From: Oceanospirillaceae bacterium
Lineage (GTDB): Bacteria > Pseudomonadota > Gammaproteobacteria > Pseudomonadales > Balneatricaceae
DNA length: 12,513 nucleotides
Reading direction: 5' to 3'
NCBI GenBank assembly: GCA_023954795.1
Contig: JAGSHA010000056.1
Coordinates: 1 to 12,513 of the forward strand
How positions within the stretch are numbered: position 1 is the first letter of the stretch; each line of letters opens with the position of its first letter. Of the stretch, positions 5,429 through 12,183 are shown one piece after another. The position numbers and the translations under genes are program-made. The notes under the pieces are model-generated. The model was not told where the DNA came from, made no database searches, and was given only the letters and a program-made list of their open reading frames with translations.

Positions 5429-8056
5429 ATGAACTCTCACACCACCTGTCCCTACTGCGGTGTAGGCTGCGGCGTAGAGGTTATAAGGGATTCAGGCCAG
5501 ATTGCTGGCGTGAAAGGGGATAAAAAACACCCGGCAAATTTCGGACGTTTATGTGTGAAAGGGTCCAGCTTGCACGAGACGCTGGATACCCGTGGTCGCC
5601 TGTTGAAACCGCAGGTCGATGGCCTGCCCGCGCATTGGGATGATGCCCTGAATGAGGTCGCTGCACGTTTTCAGCGCACTGTTGAGGAGCACGGGCCGGA
5701 CTCTGTCGCATTTTATCTGTCGGGCCAGTTGCTGACGGAAGATTACTATGTCGCCAACAAATTGATGAAAGGGTTTATCGGCACCGCGAACATCGATACC
5801 AACTCCCGTTTATGTATGGCATCAACTGTGGTGGGTTATAAGCGCGCGTTTGGATCTGACACGGTGCCGTGCAGTTATGATGACATCGAGCTGGCCAACC
5901 TGATTGTGCTGGTGGGTTCTAATACTGCATGGAACCACCCGATCTTATTTCAGCGGATGGTGCAGGCAAAGAAGAGCAATCCGGACCTCAAAGTTGTGGT
6001 CATTGATCCGCGTGATACGGCTACCTGTAAGCTAGCGGATATTCATCTTGCGCTGAAGCCGGGGAGCGATACGCGGTTGTTTAACGGCCTGCTGAGCTGG
6101 CTGGCGGCCAATGATCATCTGGATCAGGATTATATCGATCGTTTCACTGACGGCTTTGAGCATGCACTGGAGGCTGCTGCGAATAGCGCCGCAGACCCAC
6201 GTCAGCTGGCGGAAGACTGTGATCTGCCGGTGGAGTCGTTACTCTCGTTCTTTAACTGGTTTGGTGCGACAGAAAACGTTCTGACCTTCTTCTCACAGGG
6301 GACCAATCAGTCGGCGAGTGGTGTGGACAATGTTAACGCCATCACCAACTGTCATCTGGCAACCGGTCGTGTTGGTCAGCCGGGACAGGGACCTTTCTCT
6401 CTGACGGGCCAGCCCAATGCGATGGGCGGCCGCGAAGTCGGTGGATTAGCCAATCAGCTCGCGGCACATATGGATTTTGATGCTGAATCTATCGATCGGG
6501 TAGAGCGATTCTGGGGTGCGCCGAATATGGCGACGAAACCCGGTTACAAAGCGGTTGATCTGTTTCAGGCCATCGAGCGGGGAGAGGTCAAAGCGGTCTG
6601 GATTATGGCGACCAACCCGGTGGTGAGTTTGCCAGACGCTGATCAGATTAAACGTGCTTTGGAGCAGTGTGAAACGGTTGTCGTTTCAGAGTGTGTGGCC
6701 GACAGTGATACCGCAAAGTTTGCGGATATTTTGCTGCCTGCAACGGGGTGGAGTGAGAAAGATGGCACTGTCACCAACTCTGAACGTCGTATCTCGCGTC
6801 AGCGTGGATTGATCCCATTGAGCGGTGAAGCTCGTCATGACTGGTGGATCATGTGTGAAGTCGCAAAACGTATGGGTTATGACAAGGGGTTCGACTACCG
6901 TCATCCTTATGAAATATTCGCTGAGCATGCCGCGTTGTCAGGATTTGAGAATGAAGGACGACGTGATTTCGATATCAGCTATTTCTCCAATATTGATCGT
7001 TTTACCTATGACAATCTGAAGCCAATCCAATGGCCGGTCACGGCCGAATGCCCTGATGGGACTGAGCGGATGTTTGCGGACGGTAAGTTCTTTACGCCAT
7101 CGGGGCGGGCGCGTTTTGTCGAGATCATTCCTCGTGCACCGGTACAGCAGCCTACTGACCGTGCGCCGCTGGTGATGAATACCGGTCGTATCCGTGACCA
7201 ATGGCATACGATGACGCGTACTGGCACAGCGCCGCGTCTGTTCAACCACCGTGAAGAGCCGTTTGTAGAAGTTCACCCTCGAGATGCGGCGATTCGCAAT
7301 ATCAGTGATGGCATGCTGGTGAAAGTCTCCAACAGACGTGCCGACTATTACGCTCGCACCCGTATCGAAGAGGGGCAACGAAAAGGTGAGGTCTTTGTGC
7401 CGATGCACTGGAACGAAGCGTTTGCCTCACAAGGCCGAATGGGGGCTTTAGTGGCGCCGGTAACGGATCCCCTCTCCGGTCAGCCGGAGTTAAAACATGC
7501 CGCCGTACAGATGGAGCCCTTGAACGAACAGTGGGAAGGTTGGTTAATCACCAACAAATCGATGCCGGTACCTGCGGTGGATTATTGGGCGCGTATTCCT
7601 AAAACCAATACGGATGCTTATCACGTTGCGGGCTTAGAACCTGTGGCGTCCTGGCAGCAGTGGTGTCAGGAGCATCTGGGTGAGCCGGATCTTTGGATTG
7701 AAGACCCGGCTAAACGTTCATTCCGTGCGGCCGGGTTCATAAACGGCAAGCTGAACTGGGTGTTGCTGATCACACCGTTTAATAACTTCCCGTCGGCCGA
7801 TTGGGTTGATCAGTTGTTTGTACAGGAGACGCTGGACACACAACAATATCAATATCTGCTCAGTGCCACCAATGTAGAGGTAGAAGATCAGGGAACGATC
7901 ATCTGTAGTTGTTATCAGGTGGGTACAACAGCGATCGATAAAGCGATCAAATCCGGCTGTGGTTCGGCTGGAGAGCTGGGTGAAAAGCTTCAATGCGGCA
8001 CCAACTGTGGTTCCTGTATTCCCGAGCTGGAAGGCTTTTTTACGCGCGCAAGTTAA
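5429..8056 (+). CDS. nasA: Assimilatory nitrate reductase, catalytic subunit NasA
   Basis: An 875-residue molybdopterin oxidoreductase predicted to reduce nitrate to nitrite in the cytoplasm; there is no Tat or Sec signal. The N-terminus has a [4Fe-4S] motif (C7, C10, C14 and C42 in RLCVKG). SRLCMAS holds Cys129, the likely molybdenum ligand of this enzyme group. The long central part is the bis-MGD-binding region (for example GWSEKDGTVTNSERR), followed by the dinucleotide-binding domain. The C-terminus carries a BFD-type [2Fe-2S] domain with C826-S-C828 and C860/C863, found in many NasA proteins and used to receive electrons. No NAD(P)H- or ferredoxin-linked partner and no nitrite reductase gene is in the window. 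The start is ATG at 5429 with GGAGG 6 bases upstream; an in-frame GTG at 5261 would place the promoter and terminator inside the gene and is rejected. A terminator follows, so the gene appears monocistronic. Confidence 0.95.
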   Translation: MNSHTTCPYCGVGCGVEVIRDSGQIAGVKGDKKHPANFGRLCVKGSSLHETLDTRGRLLKPQVDGLPAHWDDALNEVAARFQRTVEEHGPDSVAFYLSGQLLTEDYYVANKLMKGFIGTANIDTNSRLCMASTVVGYKRAFGSDTVPCSYDDIELANLIVLVGSNTAWNHPILFQRMVQAKKSNPDLKVVVIDPRDTATCKLADIHLALKPGSDTRLFNGLLSWLAANDHLDQDYIDRFTDGFEHALEAAANSAADPRQLAEDCDLPVESLLSFFNWFGATENVLTFFSQGTNQSASGVDNVNAITNCHLATGRVGQPGQGPFSLTGQPNAMGGREVGGLANQLAAHMDFDAESIDRVERFWGAPNMATKPGYKAVDLFQAIERGEVKAVWIMATNPVVSLPDADQIKRALEQCETVVVSECVADSDTAKFADILLPATGWSEKDGTVTNSERRISRQRGLIPLSGEARHDWWIMCEVAKRMGYDKGFDYRHPYEIFAEHAALSGFENEGRRDFDISYFSNIDRFTYDNLKPIQWPVTAECPDGTERMFADGKFFTPSGRARFVEIIPRAPVQQPTDRAPLVMNTGRIRDQWHTMTRTGTAPRLFNHREEPFVEVHPRDAAIRNISDGMLVKVSNRRADYYARTRIEEGQRKGEVFVPMHWNEAFASQGRMGALVAPVTDPLSGQPELKHAAVQMEPLNEQWEGWLITNKSMPVPAVDYWARIPKTNTDAYHVAGLEPVASWQQWCQEHLGEPDLWIEDPAKRSFRAAGFINGKLNWVLLITPFNNFPSADWVDQLFVQETLDTQQYQYLLSATNVEVEDQGTIICSCYQVGTTAIDKAIKSGCGSAGELGEKLQCGTNCGSCIPELEGFFTRAS

Positions 8057-8100
8057 AGGTTTTCATATCTCCTTTCCAGGGCTGGATTTGAGGTTTTCGT

Positions 8101-8155
8101 GTTGTTATCGGCCGCTAGGTTTGGAGAGGCTTTTTGGTCGATAACAGCGTTTTTT
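8101..8155 (+). terminator. Intrinsic terminator of nasA
   Basis: TGTTATCG (8103-8110) pairs perfectly with CGATAACA (8139-8146), extended by T-G and G-C at the base (8101-8102/8147-8148). Six T follow at 8150-8155. GCC/GGC within the loop can add inner pairs. It begins 45 bases after the nasA stop codon. Confidence 0.8.
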
Positions 8156-8175
8156 CCTTGCTGGCAGAATCGTTG

Positions 8176-8259
8176 ATGCGGGTCAATGTCGCGGTTTCAG
8201 CGGAGGAGGAAACTGAACTCAAGGAACGAGAACTAGGACCAAAAGGGGAACCTGAATGA
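8176..8259 (+). CDS. Possible 27-codon ORF overlapping the ydcH start
   Basis: This frame begins with ATG at 8176 (MRVNVAVSAEEETELKE) and is rich in Glu and Lys. It ends in TGA at 8257-8259, which overlaps the ATG of the next gene as ATGA, the usual arrangement for translational coupling. The DNA is purine-rich with four Shine-Dalgarno-like runs. No good ribosome site is seen before 8176 and no family is recognised. It may be a leader peptide or only a by-product of the purine-rich leader. Confidence 0.25.
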   Translation: MRVNVAVSAEEETELKERELGPKGEPE

Positions 8260-8492
8260 GCATCGAACACCACGATCTGGTACATGAATTTCCTGAGCTG
8301 CGTGAGCGCATCCACGAGAAAAAAATGAACGACGCACACTTCGCTCGCCTGTTTAATGAATACCATGACCTGACTAAAGACGTGGAACGCATGGAAACGG
8401 AAATTGAGCCGGTAACCACTCAGACGGAAGAAGAGTACAAGCTCAAGCGTGTAAATCTGAAAGATAAGCTGTATCGCATGTTGATGAACTGA
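8256..8492 (+). CDS. YdcH/DUF465 family small protein
   Basis: A 78-residue, highly charged, all-helical protein with the pattern of the YdcH/DUF465 family: HEFPELRERIHEKKMNDAHF, FARLFNEYHDLTKDVERME, then LKRVNLKDKLYRML at the end. The full length is present. The family consists of short helical-hairpin or coiled-coil proteins found widely in proteobacteria; its biochemical role is not settled. The ATG at 8256 is preceded by AGGGGA at a spacing of about 6 bases. It lies after the nasA terminator and before its own strong terminator, so it is probably transcribed alone from a promoter within about 8156-8240 that I could not fix. There is no sign that it belongs to the nitrate system. Confidence 0.88.
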   Translation: MSIEHHDLVHEFPELRERIHEKKMNDAHFARLFNEYHDLTKDVERMETEIEPVTTQTEEEYKLKRVNLKDKLYRMLMN

Positions 8493-8508
8493 TCGATGAC
8501 GCAGTCTT

Positions 8509-8541
8509 AAAAAATGCCCGCCCTGTTGCGGGTATTTTTTT
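8509..8541 (+). terminator. Intrinsic terminator after the YdcH-family gene
   Basis: CCCGC (8517-8521) pairs with GCGGG (8528-8532) around the loop CCTGTT, extended by G-T, T-A and a run of A-T pairs (8509-8514 with 8535-8540). Seven T at 8535-8541 complete it. The flanking A and T runs mean it may also work on the opposite strand. Confidence 0.93.
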
Positions 8542-8564
8542 GTCTGCCCAATACTGGGTTTAGG

Positions 8565-8595
8565 TTGTATATCTTATTTGTACCTACTAGTATGT
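8565..8595 (+). promoter_or_regulatory. Promoter and operator of the tetR gene
   Basis: A sigma-70-like promoter is visible as TTGTAT (8565-8570), a 17-base spacer and TAGTAT (8588-8593). GTACCTACTAGTATGT (8580-8595) overlaps the spacer and -10 box; its core ACCTACTAGTATGT is nearly palindromic around CTAG. The same site, with a single change in 16 bases, lies before the EamA gene at 9299-9314. Overlap with the -10 box fits autorepression by the TetR protein. Confidence 0.75.
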
Positions 8596-8625
8596 TTGTA
8601 GTCGTCTGATCTGTTGGAGTACATT

Positions 8626-9195
8626 ATGGCCACAACCCGTGATCTGTTGGTAGAGACCATGAAGCAGTTATTGTGGGAGCGTGGTTACGATGCGACCAGC
8701 CCAAATTTAGTATTGGAACGCTCAGGCGCAGGGAAGGGCAGTTTTTACCATCACTTTAAAGGTAAAAAAGAGCTGGCGATTGCCGCGATGGAGTCGCGGG
8801 CGGATGAGCTTTGTGAGGAGTTTGATCGGCTTGTCGCTGTGCATTCCGATCCCCTGGCTGCAGTTGAGGCCTATATGTGCCTGACCCGCGATGCAGCTAC
8901 AGGCTGTCGTATAGGACGTATCGTACAAGATCCATCGCTGGAGGATCCCTTGCTGAATGCGCCACTGAAACGTTTCTTTGGCGAACTGCATGGCAAACTC
9001 TCCCAGCTGTTTCTTAAGGCGCAGACAGGGGCTCAATTGTCAGATGCCTTGTCGCCTGACCAGCTGGCAACGCTGGCGATTAGCGCGTTGCAGGGGGGCT
9101 TTGTCTATGGCCGTGCGGTACAGGACGGTGCGGCGGTGAATGAAGCCACAGAAGGATTCATAATGCTGTTAAATACGCAGCGTTTAGTGAGATAA
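8626..9195 (+). CDS. TetR/AcrR-family transcriptional repressor
   Basis: A 189-residue protein with a typical TetR N-terminal DNA-binding domain (about 1-50): the recognition part reads SGAGKGSFYHHFKGKKELAI, close to the family norm. The C-terminal ligand domain contains GCRIGRIVQDPSLEDPLL, which resembles the LmrA/YxaF-like subgroup, several members of which control drug efflux genes. A TTG at 8614 could start the frame, but the ATG at 8626 is preferred since GGAG lies 6 bases before it. Upstream is a promoter with a palindromic operator that recurs before the downstream exporter gene, so the likely targets are its own gene and the exporter. Two hairpins between the genes suggest separate transcripts. 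The inducer is unknown. Confidence 0.9.
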   Translation: MATTRDLLVETMKQLLWERGYDATSPNLVLERSGAGKGSFYHHFKGKKELAIAAMESRADELCEEFDRLVAVHSDPLAAVEAYMCLTRDAATGCRIGRIVQDPSLEDPLLNAPLKRFFGELHGKLSQLFLKAQTGAQLSDALSPDQLATLAISALQGGFVYGRAVQDGAAVNEATEGFIMLLNTQRLVR

Positions 9196-9204
9196 GCCGA
9201 TGTG

Positions 9205-9239
9205 TTACCCCCGCCGCTTGATCAATAAGCGGTGGGTAA
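9205..9239 (+). terminator. Hairpin after tetR
   Basis: CCGCTT (9214-9219) pairs with AAGCGG (9227-9232); the stem continues through a G-T and three C-G pairs, then TTA/TAA across a CC bulge, about 13 pairs in all around the loop GATCAAT. No T-tract follows directly. It starts 10 bases after the tetR stop and comes just before a standard terminator. Confidence 0.55.
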
Positions 9240-9259
9240 GATCATTAAAGCGTGTAGAG

Positions 9260-9284
9260 ACGCACCTGAACGAGTGCGTTTTTT
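9260..9284 (+). terminator. Intrinsic terminator between tetR and the EamA gene
   Basis: ACGCAC (9260-9265) pairs perfectly with GTGCGT (9274-9279) around an 8-base loop, and six T follow (9279-9284). It should end the tetR transcript before the second operator, which means the exporter gene needs its own promoter. Confidence 0.8.
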
Positions 9285-9298
9285 ATTACCAAATAACT

Positions 9299-9316
9299 GT
9301 ACCTACTGGTATGTAC
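9299..9316 (+). promoter_or_regulatory. Probable TetR operator before the EamA exporter gene
   Basis: GTACCTACTGGTATGTAC matches its own reverse complement at 14 of 18 positions, and its first 16 bases differ from the tetR-promoter site (8580-8595) at a single base. It lies 36 bases before the exporter's ATG, a typical operator position. A -10-like CATAAT at 9316-9321 adjoins it, but no good -35 could be fixed. Confidence 0.75.
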
Positions 9317-9351
9317 ATAATTCTAAAAGATACGAACTTGAGAGGTGTACT

Positions 9352-10263
9352 ATGCAACATAGGTCGATTCAGGCATTCAGCCTGCCGCTGATTTTTGTCG
9401 TGATTTACGGTTCAGGTTTTGTTGGGGCCAAGCTCGGGTTGCTCTACAGCGAACCTTTTACCTTCCTGGTGATGCGTTTTGTGTTGGCAGGTGTCCTTTT
9501 GGTGGCGGCCGCGTTGCTGCTGGATGCAACATGGCCAAAACGCTGGGGTTGGTTACTGCTCAGTGGATTGTTGATGCAGGGAGTGTTTTCCGCCGGTGTG
9601 TTTTATGCGCTCTGGCTTGGCATGAAGCCAGCGGTTTCTGCGCTGATAATCGCTTTGCAACCTCTGTTGGTTGCAGTACTGGCCGGGCCTTATCTCGGAG
9701 AGCAAGTCAGTCAACAGCGGTGGGTTGGTTTAGTGATTGGAGTCCTGGGGGTGGCTCTGGTTGTCGCTGATGGATTAGCCGTCGAAGGTATAACACTTAC
9801 CAATTTGGGCTGGGCGCTGGTTTCTCTGGTGGGACTGGCCGCGGGGCAACTCGTGCAGAAAAAACATTGTGCTCAGATGAATCTATTTAGTGGGGGGGCC
9901 ATACAGGTATTGGCAACCATACCGCTGTTGTTAATGCTCGGCTGGATATTTGAGACTGGAGACGTTGTTTGGCATCCAGACTTAGCGTTGGCCGTGTTCT
10001 GGATGGGCGTGGGCGTTTCGATTGGAGCGCTGAGTGTGCTCTATATCATGTTGCGCAACAGTCAGGCAACGCAGGTAGCGAGTGTGTTCTATGGTGTACC
10101 TGTGGTCGCTGCGTTAATGGCCTGGCCGATGTTTGATGAGATCCCCACGCTGATGGATTGGTTTGGGTTTTCCATCGTTGCGTTGGGGATTCTGGTCGCA
10201 AATTCTGATCTGTCGCAGCGTTTGGGGCTGTCTCTAAAGATAATCAAAAGACGTTATGAATAA
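9352..10263 (+). CDS. EamA-family (DMT superfamily) transporter
   Basis: A 303-residue inner-membrane protein with about ten hydrophobic segments arranged as two EamA repeats (about 8-140 and 150-290). Typical family features are IYGSGFVGAKLG in the first helix, YALWLGMKPAVSALIIALQP in helices 3-4 and FYGVPVVAALMAWPMFDE with an acidic pair in the second repeat. Family members move metabolites, amino acids or toxic compounds; substrate and direction cannot be read here, though control by a TetR protein suggests efflux. The open frame reaches back to 9232, but that extension would overlap the operator, and ATG 9352 has GAGAGG about 6 bases upstream. It ends only 10 bases from the convergent fumC stop, so there is no room for a separate terminator. 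Confidence 0.9.
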   Translation: MQHRSIQAFSLPLIFVVIYGSGFVGAKLGLLYSEPFTFLVMRFVLAGVLLVAAALLLDATWPKRWGWLLLSGLLMQGVFSAGVFYALWLGMKPAVSALIIALQPLLVAVLAGPYLGEQVSQQRWVGLVIGVLGVALVVADGLAVEGITLTNLGWALVSLVGLAAGQLVQKKHCAQMNLFSGGAIQVLATIPLLLMLGWIFETGDVVWHPDLALAVFWMGVGVSIGALSVLYIMLRNSQATQVASVFYGVPVVAALMAWPMFDEIPTLMDWFGFSIVALGILVANSDLSQRLGLSLKIIKRRYE

Positions 10264-10273
10264 CGTATATAAA

Positions 10274-11653
10274 TCAGAGTCCTCCTTTCGTTAGTTTGGC
10301 GGGATCCAGTAACCGAGCCAGTTCTTCGCGTGGGATGTCAGTGTGTTCTTCAGCCACATCGATCACCGCGCGTTTCTCTTTGTAGGCTTGTTTTGCGATC
10401 TCAGCGGCTTTCAGATAACCAATGATCGGATTTAACGCGGTGACCAGAATGGGATTCTGGTGCAATGCTTCCTTCAACTTGTCTTCGTTCACGGTGAAGC
10501 TGGCAATGGCTTTATCCGCCAGTAGGGTGGTGCTGTTGGCCAGTAGCTCGATGCTGTTGAGCAGGTTGTAGGCGATCATTGGGAGCATCACGTTCAGTTC
10601 GAAATTGCCGGACTGACCGCCGATGGTGATAGCGGCGTCATTGCCAATCACCTGTGCCGCTGCCATCGCTGCCGCTTCGGGAATCACCGGATTCACTTTA
10701 CCCGGCATAATCGAGGAGCCCGGTTGTAACGCTTCCAATGAGATCTCGCCAAGACCAGCTAATGGCCCAGAGTTCATCCAGCGTAGGTCATTTGCGATCT
10801 TCATGACGGATACCGCTGTTGCTTTCAGCTGCCCTGAGAGCGCTACAGCCGTGTCTTGTGAACCGATCAGCGCAAAGAAGTTGTCTCCGGCGGTGAAGGT
10901 TACACCCGTCAACCCACTGAGATTTTGATTAAATACGCGGGCAAAATTCGGGTGGGCGTTGATACCCGTGCCAACAGCGGTGCCGCCCTGTGCCAGTGTC
11001 TGTATGGCGGGTTGCAGGGCCTCCAGATGTTGAATGTTCTGGCGAATCTGTGCTGCCCAGCTTAGCAGCGACTGATCCATACGTACCGGCATCGCATCCA
11101 TCAAATGCGTACGGCCGGTTTTACAGAAGCTTGCGAGTGTTTTGGCTTTAGCTTCAATCGTCATTAACAGATGACGCAATGCAGGCAGGAGTGTGTTGTT
11201 CAGTTGCAGTGCTGCGCTGATATGCACGGTACTGGGGATGACATCGTTGCTGCTCTGACCAAAGTTCACGTGATCGTTAGCACTGATCGGTTCGCCGAGT
11301 TTTTCGCTGGCGAGACTGGCAATCACTTCGTTGGCATTCATATTGGAGCTGGTACCGGAGCCTGTCTGGAACACATCGACTGGGAAGTGTTGCATCAGAT
11401 CATCACCTTCCAGCAGTTCGGAACAGACGCTGATGATGGCATCGGTCTGATCCTGAGTCAGGCACTCCAGCTGACTGTTGCTGATGGCAGCGGCGGACTT
11501 CACCAAAATAAGTGCGCGAATAAATGCTTCTGGCATCGTCTGCCCGCTGATCGGGAAATTATTGACGGCGCGTTGGGTCTGAGCACCGTACAGCGCATTA
11601 ATGGGCACTTCCAGTTCACCCATGCTATCCCGTTCAATTCTTGTGCTACTCAT
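10274..11653 (-). CDS. fumC: Class II fumarate hydratase FumC
   Basis: A 459-residue cytoplasmic fumarase interconverting fumarate and L-malate in the TCA cycle. It is full length for class II enzymes and has their landmarks: TGSGTSSNMNANEV (substrate region), the conserved QSSNDVIPS, the TGRTHLMDA motif with the catalytic His, and the family signature GSSIMPGKVNP in the mobile catalytic loop. Class II fumarases need no iron-sulfur cluster, unlike class I. AGGA lies 6 bases before the ATG at 11653. It follows the fagA-like gene by 32 bases on the same strand and is probably co-transcribed from the promoter near 12051-12099, which has a Fur-box-like sequence. The manganese superoxide dismutase gene that follows fumC in Pseudomonas aeruginosa is absent here; the EamA gene is convergent at this point. 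Confidence 0.96.
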   Translation of the reverse strand: MSSTRIERDSMGELEVPINALYGAQTQRAVNNFPISGQTMPEAFIRALILVKSAAAISNSQLECLTQDQTDAIISVCSELLEGDDLMQHFPVDVFQTGSGTSSNMNANEVIASLASEKLGEPISANDHVNFGQSSNDVIPSTVHISAALQLNNTLLPALRHLLMTIEAKAKTLASFCKTGRTHLMDAMPVRMDQSLLSWAAQIRQNIQHLEALQPAIQTLAQGGTAVGTGINAHPNFARVFNQNLSGLTGVTFTAGDNFFALIGSQDTAVALSGQLKATAVSVMKIANDLRWMNSGPLAGLGEISLEALQPGSSIMPGKVNPVIPEAAAMAAAQVIGNDAAITIGGQSGNFELNVMLPMIAYNLLNSIELLANSTTLLADKAIASFTVNEDKLKEALHQNPILVTALNPIIGYLKAAEIAKQAYKEKRAVIDVAEEHTDIPREELARLLDPAKLTKGGL

Positions 11654-11685
11654 AATGTTTCCTTGTACGTTTTGATCGTCGTGAA

Positions 11686-12033
11686 TTACAGGAAGTAGTG
11701 GCTGAGGGTCGACAGCTCGTTGTAGAGCCGTCTGACTCGCGCCTTATCTGTTTGAGTACGTGCAAGCCGTTCTATTGCAAAGAGAGGCTTATGAATTTGA
11801 TCCAGACAGAGTGAGCGCCAATGTTCAGACACATAAGTGTCGCAGAGCGTATTCAGTAGCGTCATATAGGCGCGCATATGAATATTGTGTTGCACTGCTA
11901 TTGAGGGCTGATTTGCCGCGCGTGCATCGCTCAGTGTCAGATAACGTTCGAGTACGCAGGGGCAGTCGGGGTAATCTCCGTTGCGAACACTGGATTCCAG
12001 CACTGGGAAGTCATCAATTTCTATCTGTGTCAT
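11686..12033 (-). CDS. fagA: FagA-like protein (fur-associated gene upstream of fumC)
   Basis: A 115-residue protein without signal peptide or membrane segment. It contains HWRSLCLDQIHKPLFAIERL near the C-terminus, the block I associate with FagA of Pseudomonas, and CPCVLERYLTLS earlier. FagA is encoded just before fumC in iron-regulated operons; its biochemical role is not known. The open frame reaches a TTG at 12099, but that TTG is part of a TTGACA -35 element, and the extra residues would be encoded by the promoter and Fur box. ATG 12033 is therefore preferred, although its ribosome site is weak. The order fagA-fumC and the promoter sequence support the assignment, which was made from memory of the family without alignment. 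Confidence 0.7.
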   Translation of the reverse strand: MTQIEIDDFPVLESSVRNGDYPDCPCVLERYLTLSDARAANQPSIAVQHNIHMRAYMTLLNTLCDTYVSEHWRSLCLDQIHKPLFAIERLARTQTDKARVRRLYNELSTLSHYFL

Positions 12034-12050
12034 TGTTTGCAAATCTAAAT

Positions 12051-12099
12051 AAAAGTGATTATCAATAATATTATTGTATTTTGCTTTAATGGCTGTCAA
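12051..12099 (-). promoter_or_regulatory. fagA-fumC promoter with probable Fur box
   Basis: On the minus strand TTGACA (12099-12094) is a perfect -35 box. TACAAT (12078-12073) is a possible -10 box, though the spacer is short at 15 bases; other AT-rich hexamers follow. Overlapping it, AATAATATTATTGATAATC (12075-12057) matches the 19-base Fur consensus at 13 positions, and a second register (12069-12051) with the core TTGATAATCA also matches at 13. Overlapping Fur boxes on a promoter fit iron repression. Confidence 0.65.
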
Positions 12100-12183
12100 T
12101 AGTTCACCGTAATTGGATGAGGCTTGGCTAAACTGTAGTCAGGTTCCTTCGCTTCTGCTTCTTGAACGTTTCAGGTGAGTCAG

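Noticed and set aside
9232..9351. N-terminal extension of the EamA protein
   Set aside because: It would translate across the terminator T-tract and the operator, and ATG 9352 has a good ribosome site.
11171..11698. 175-codon plus-strand frame opposite fumC
   Set aside because: Antisense shadow of a well-recognised fumC coding sequence; no start signals.
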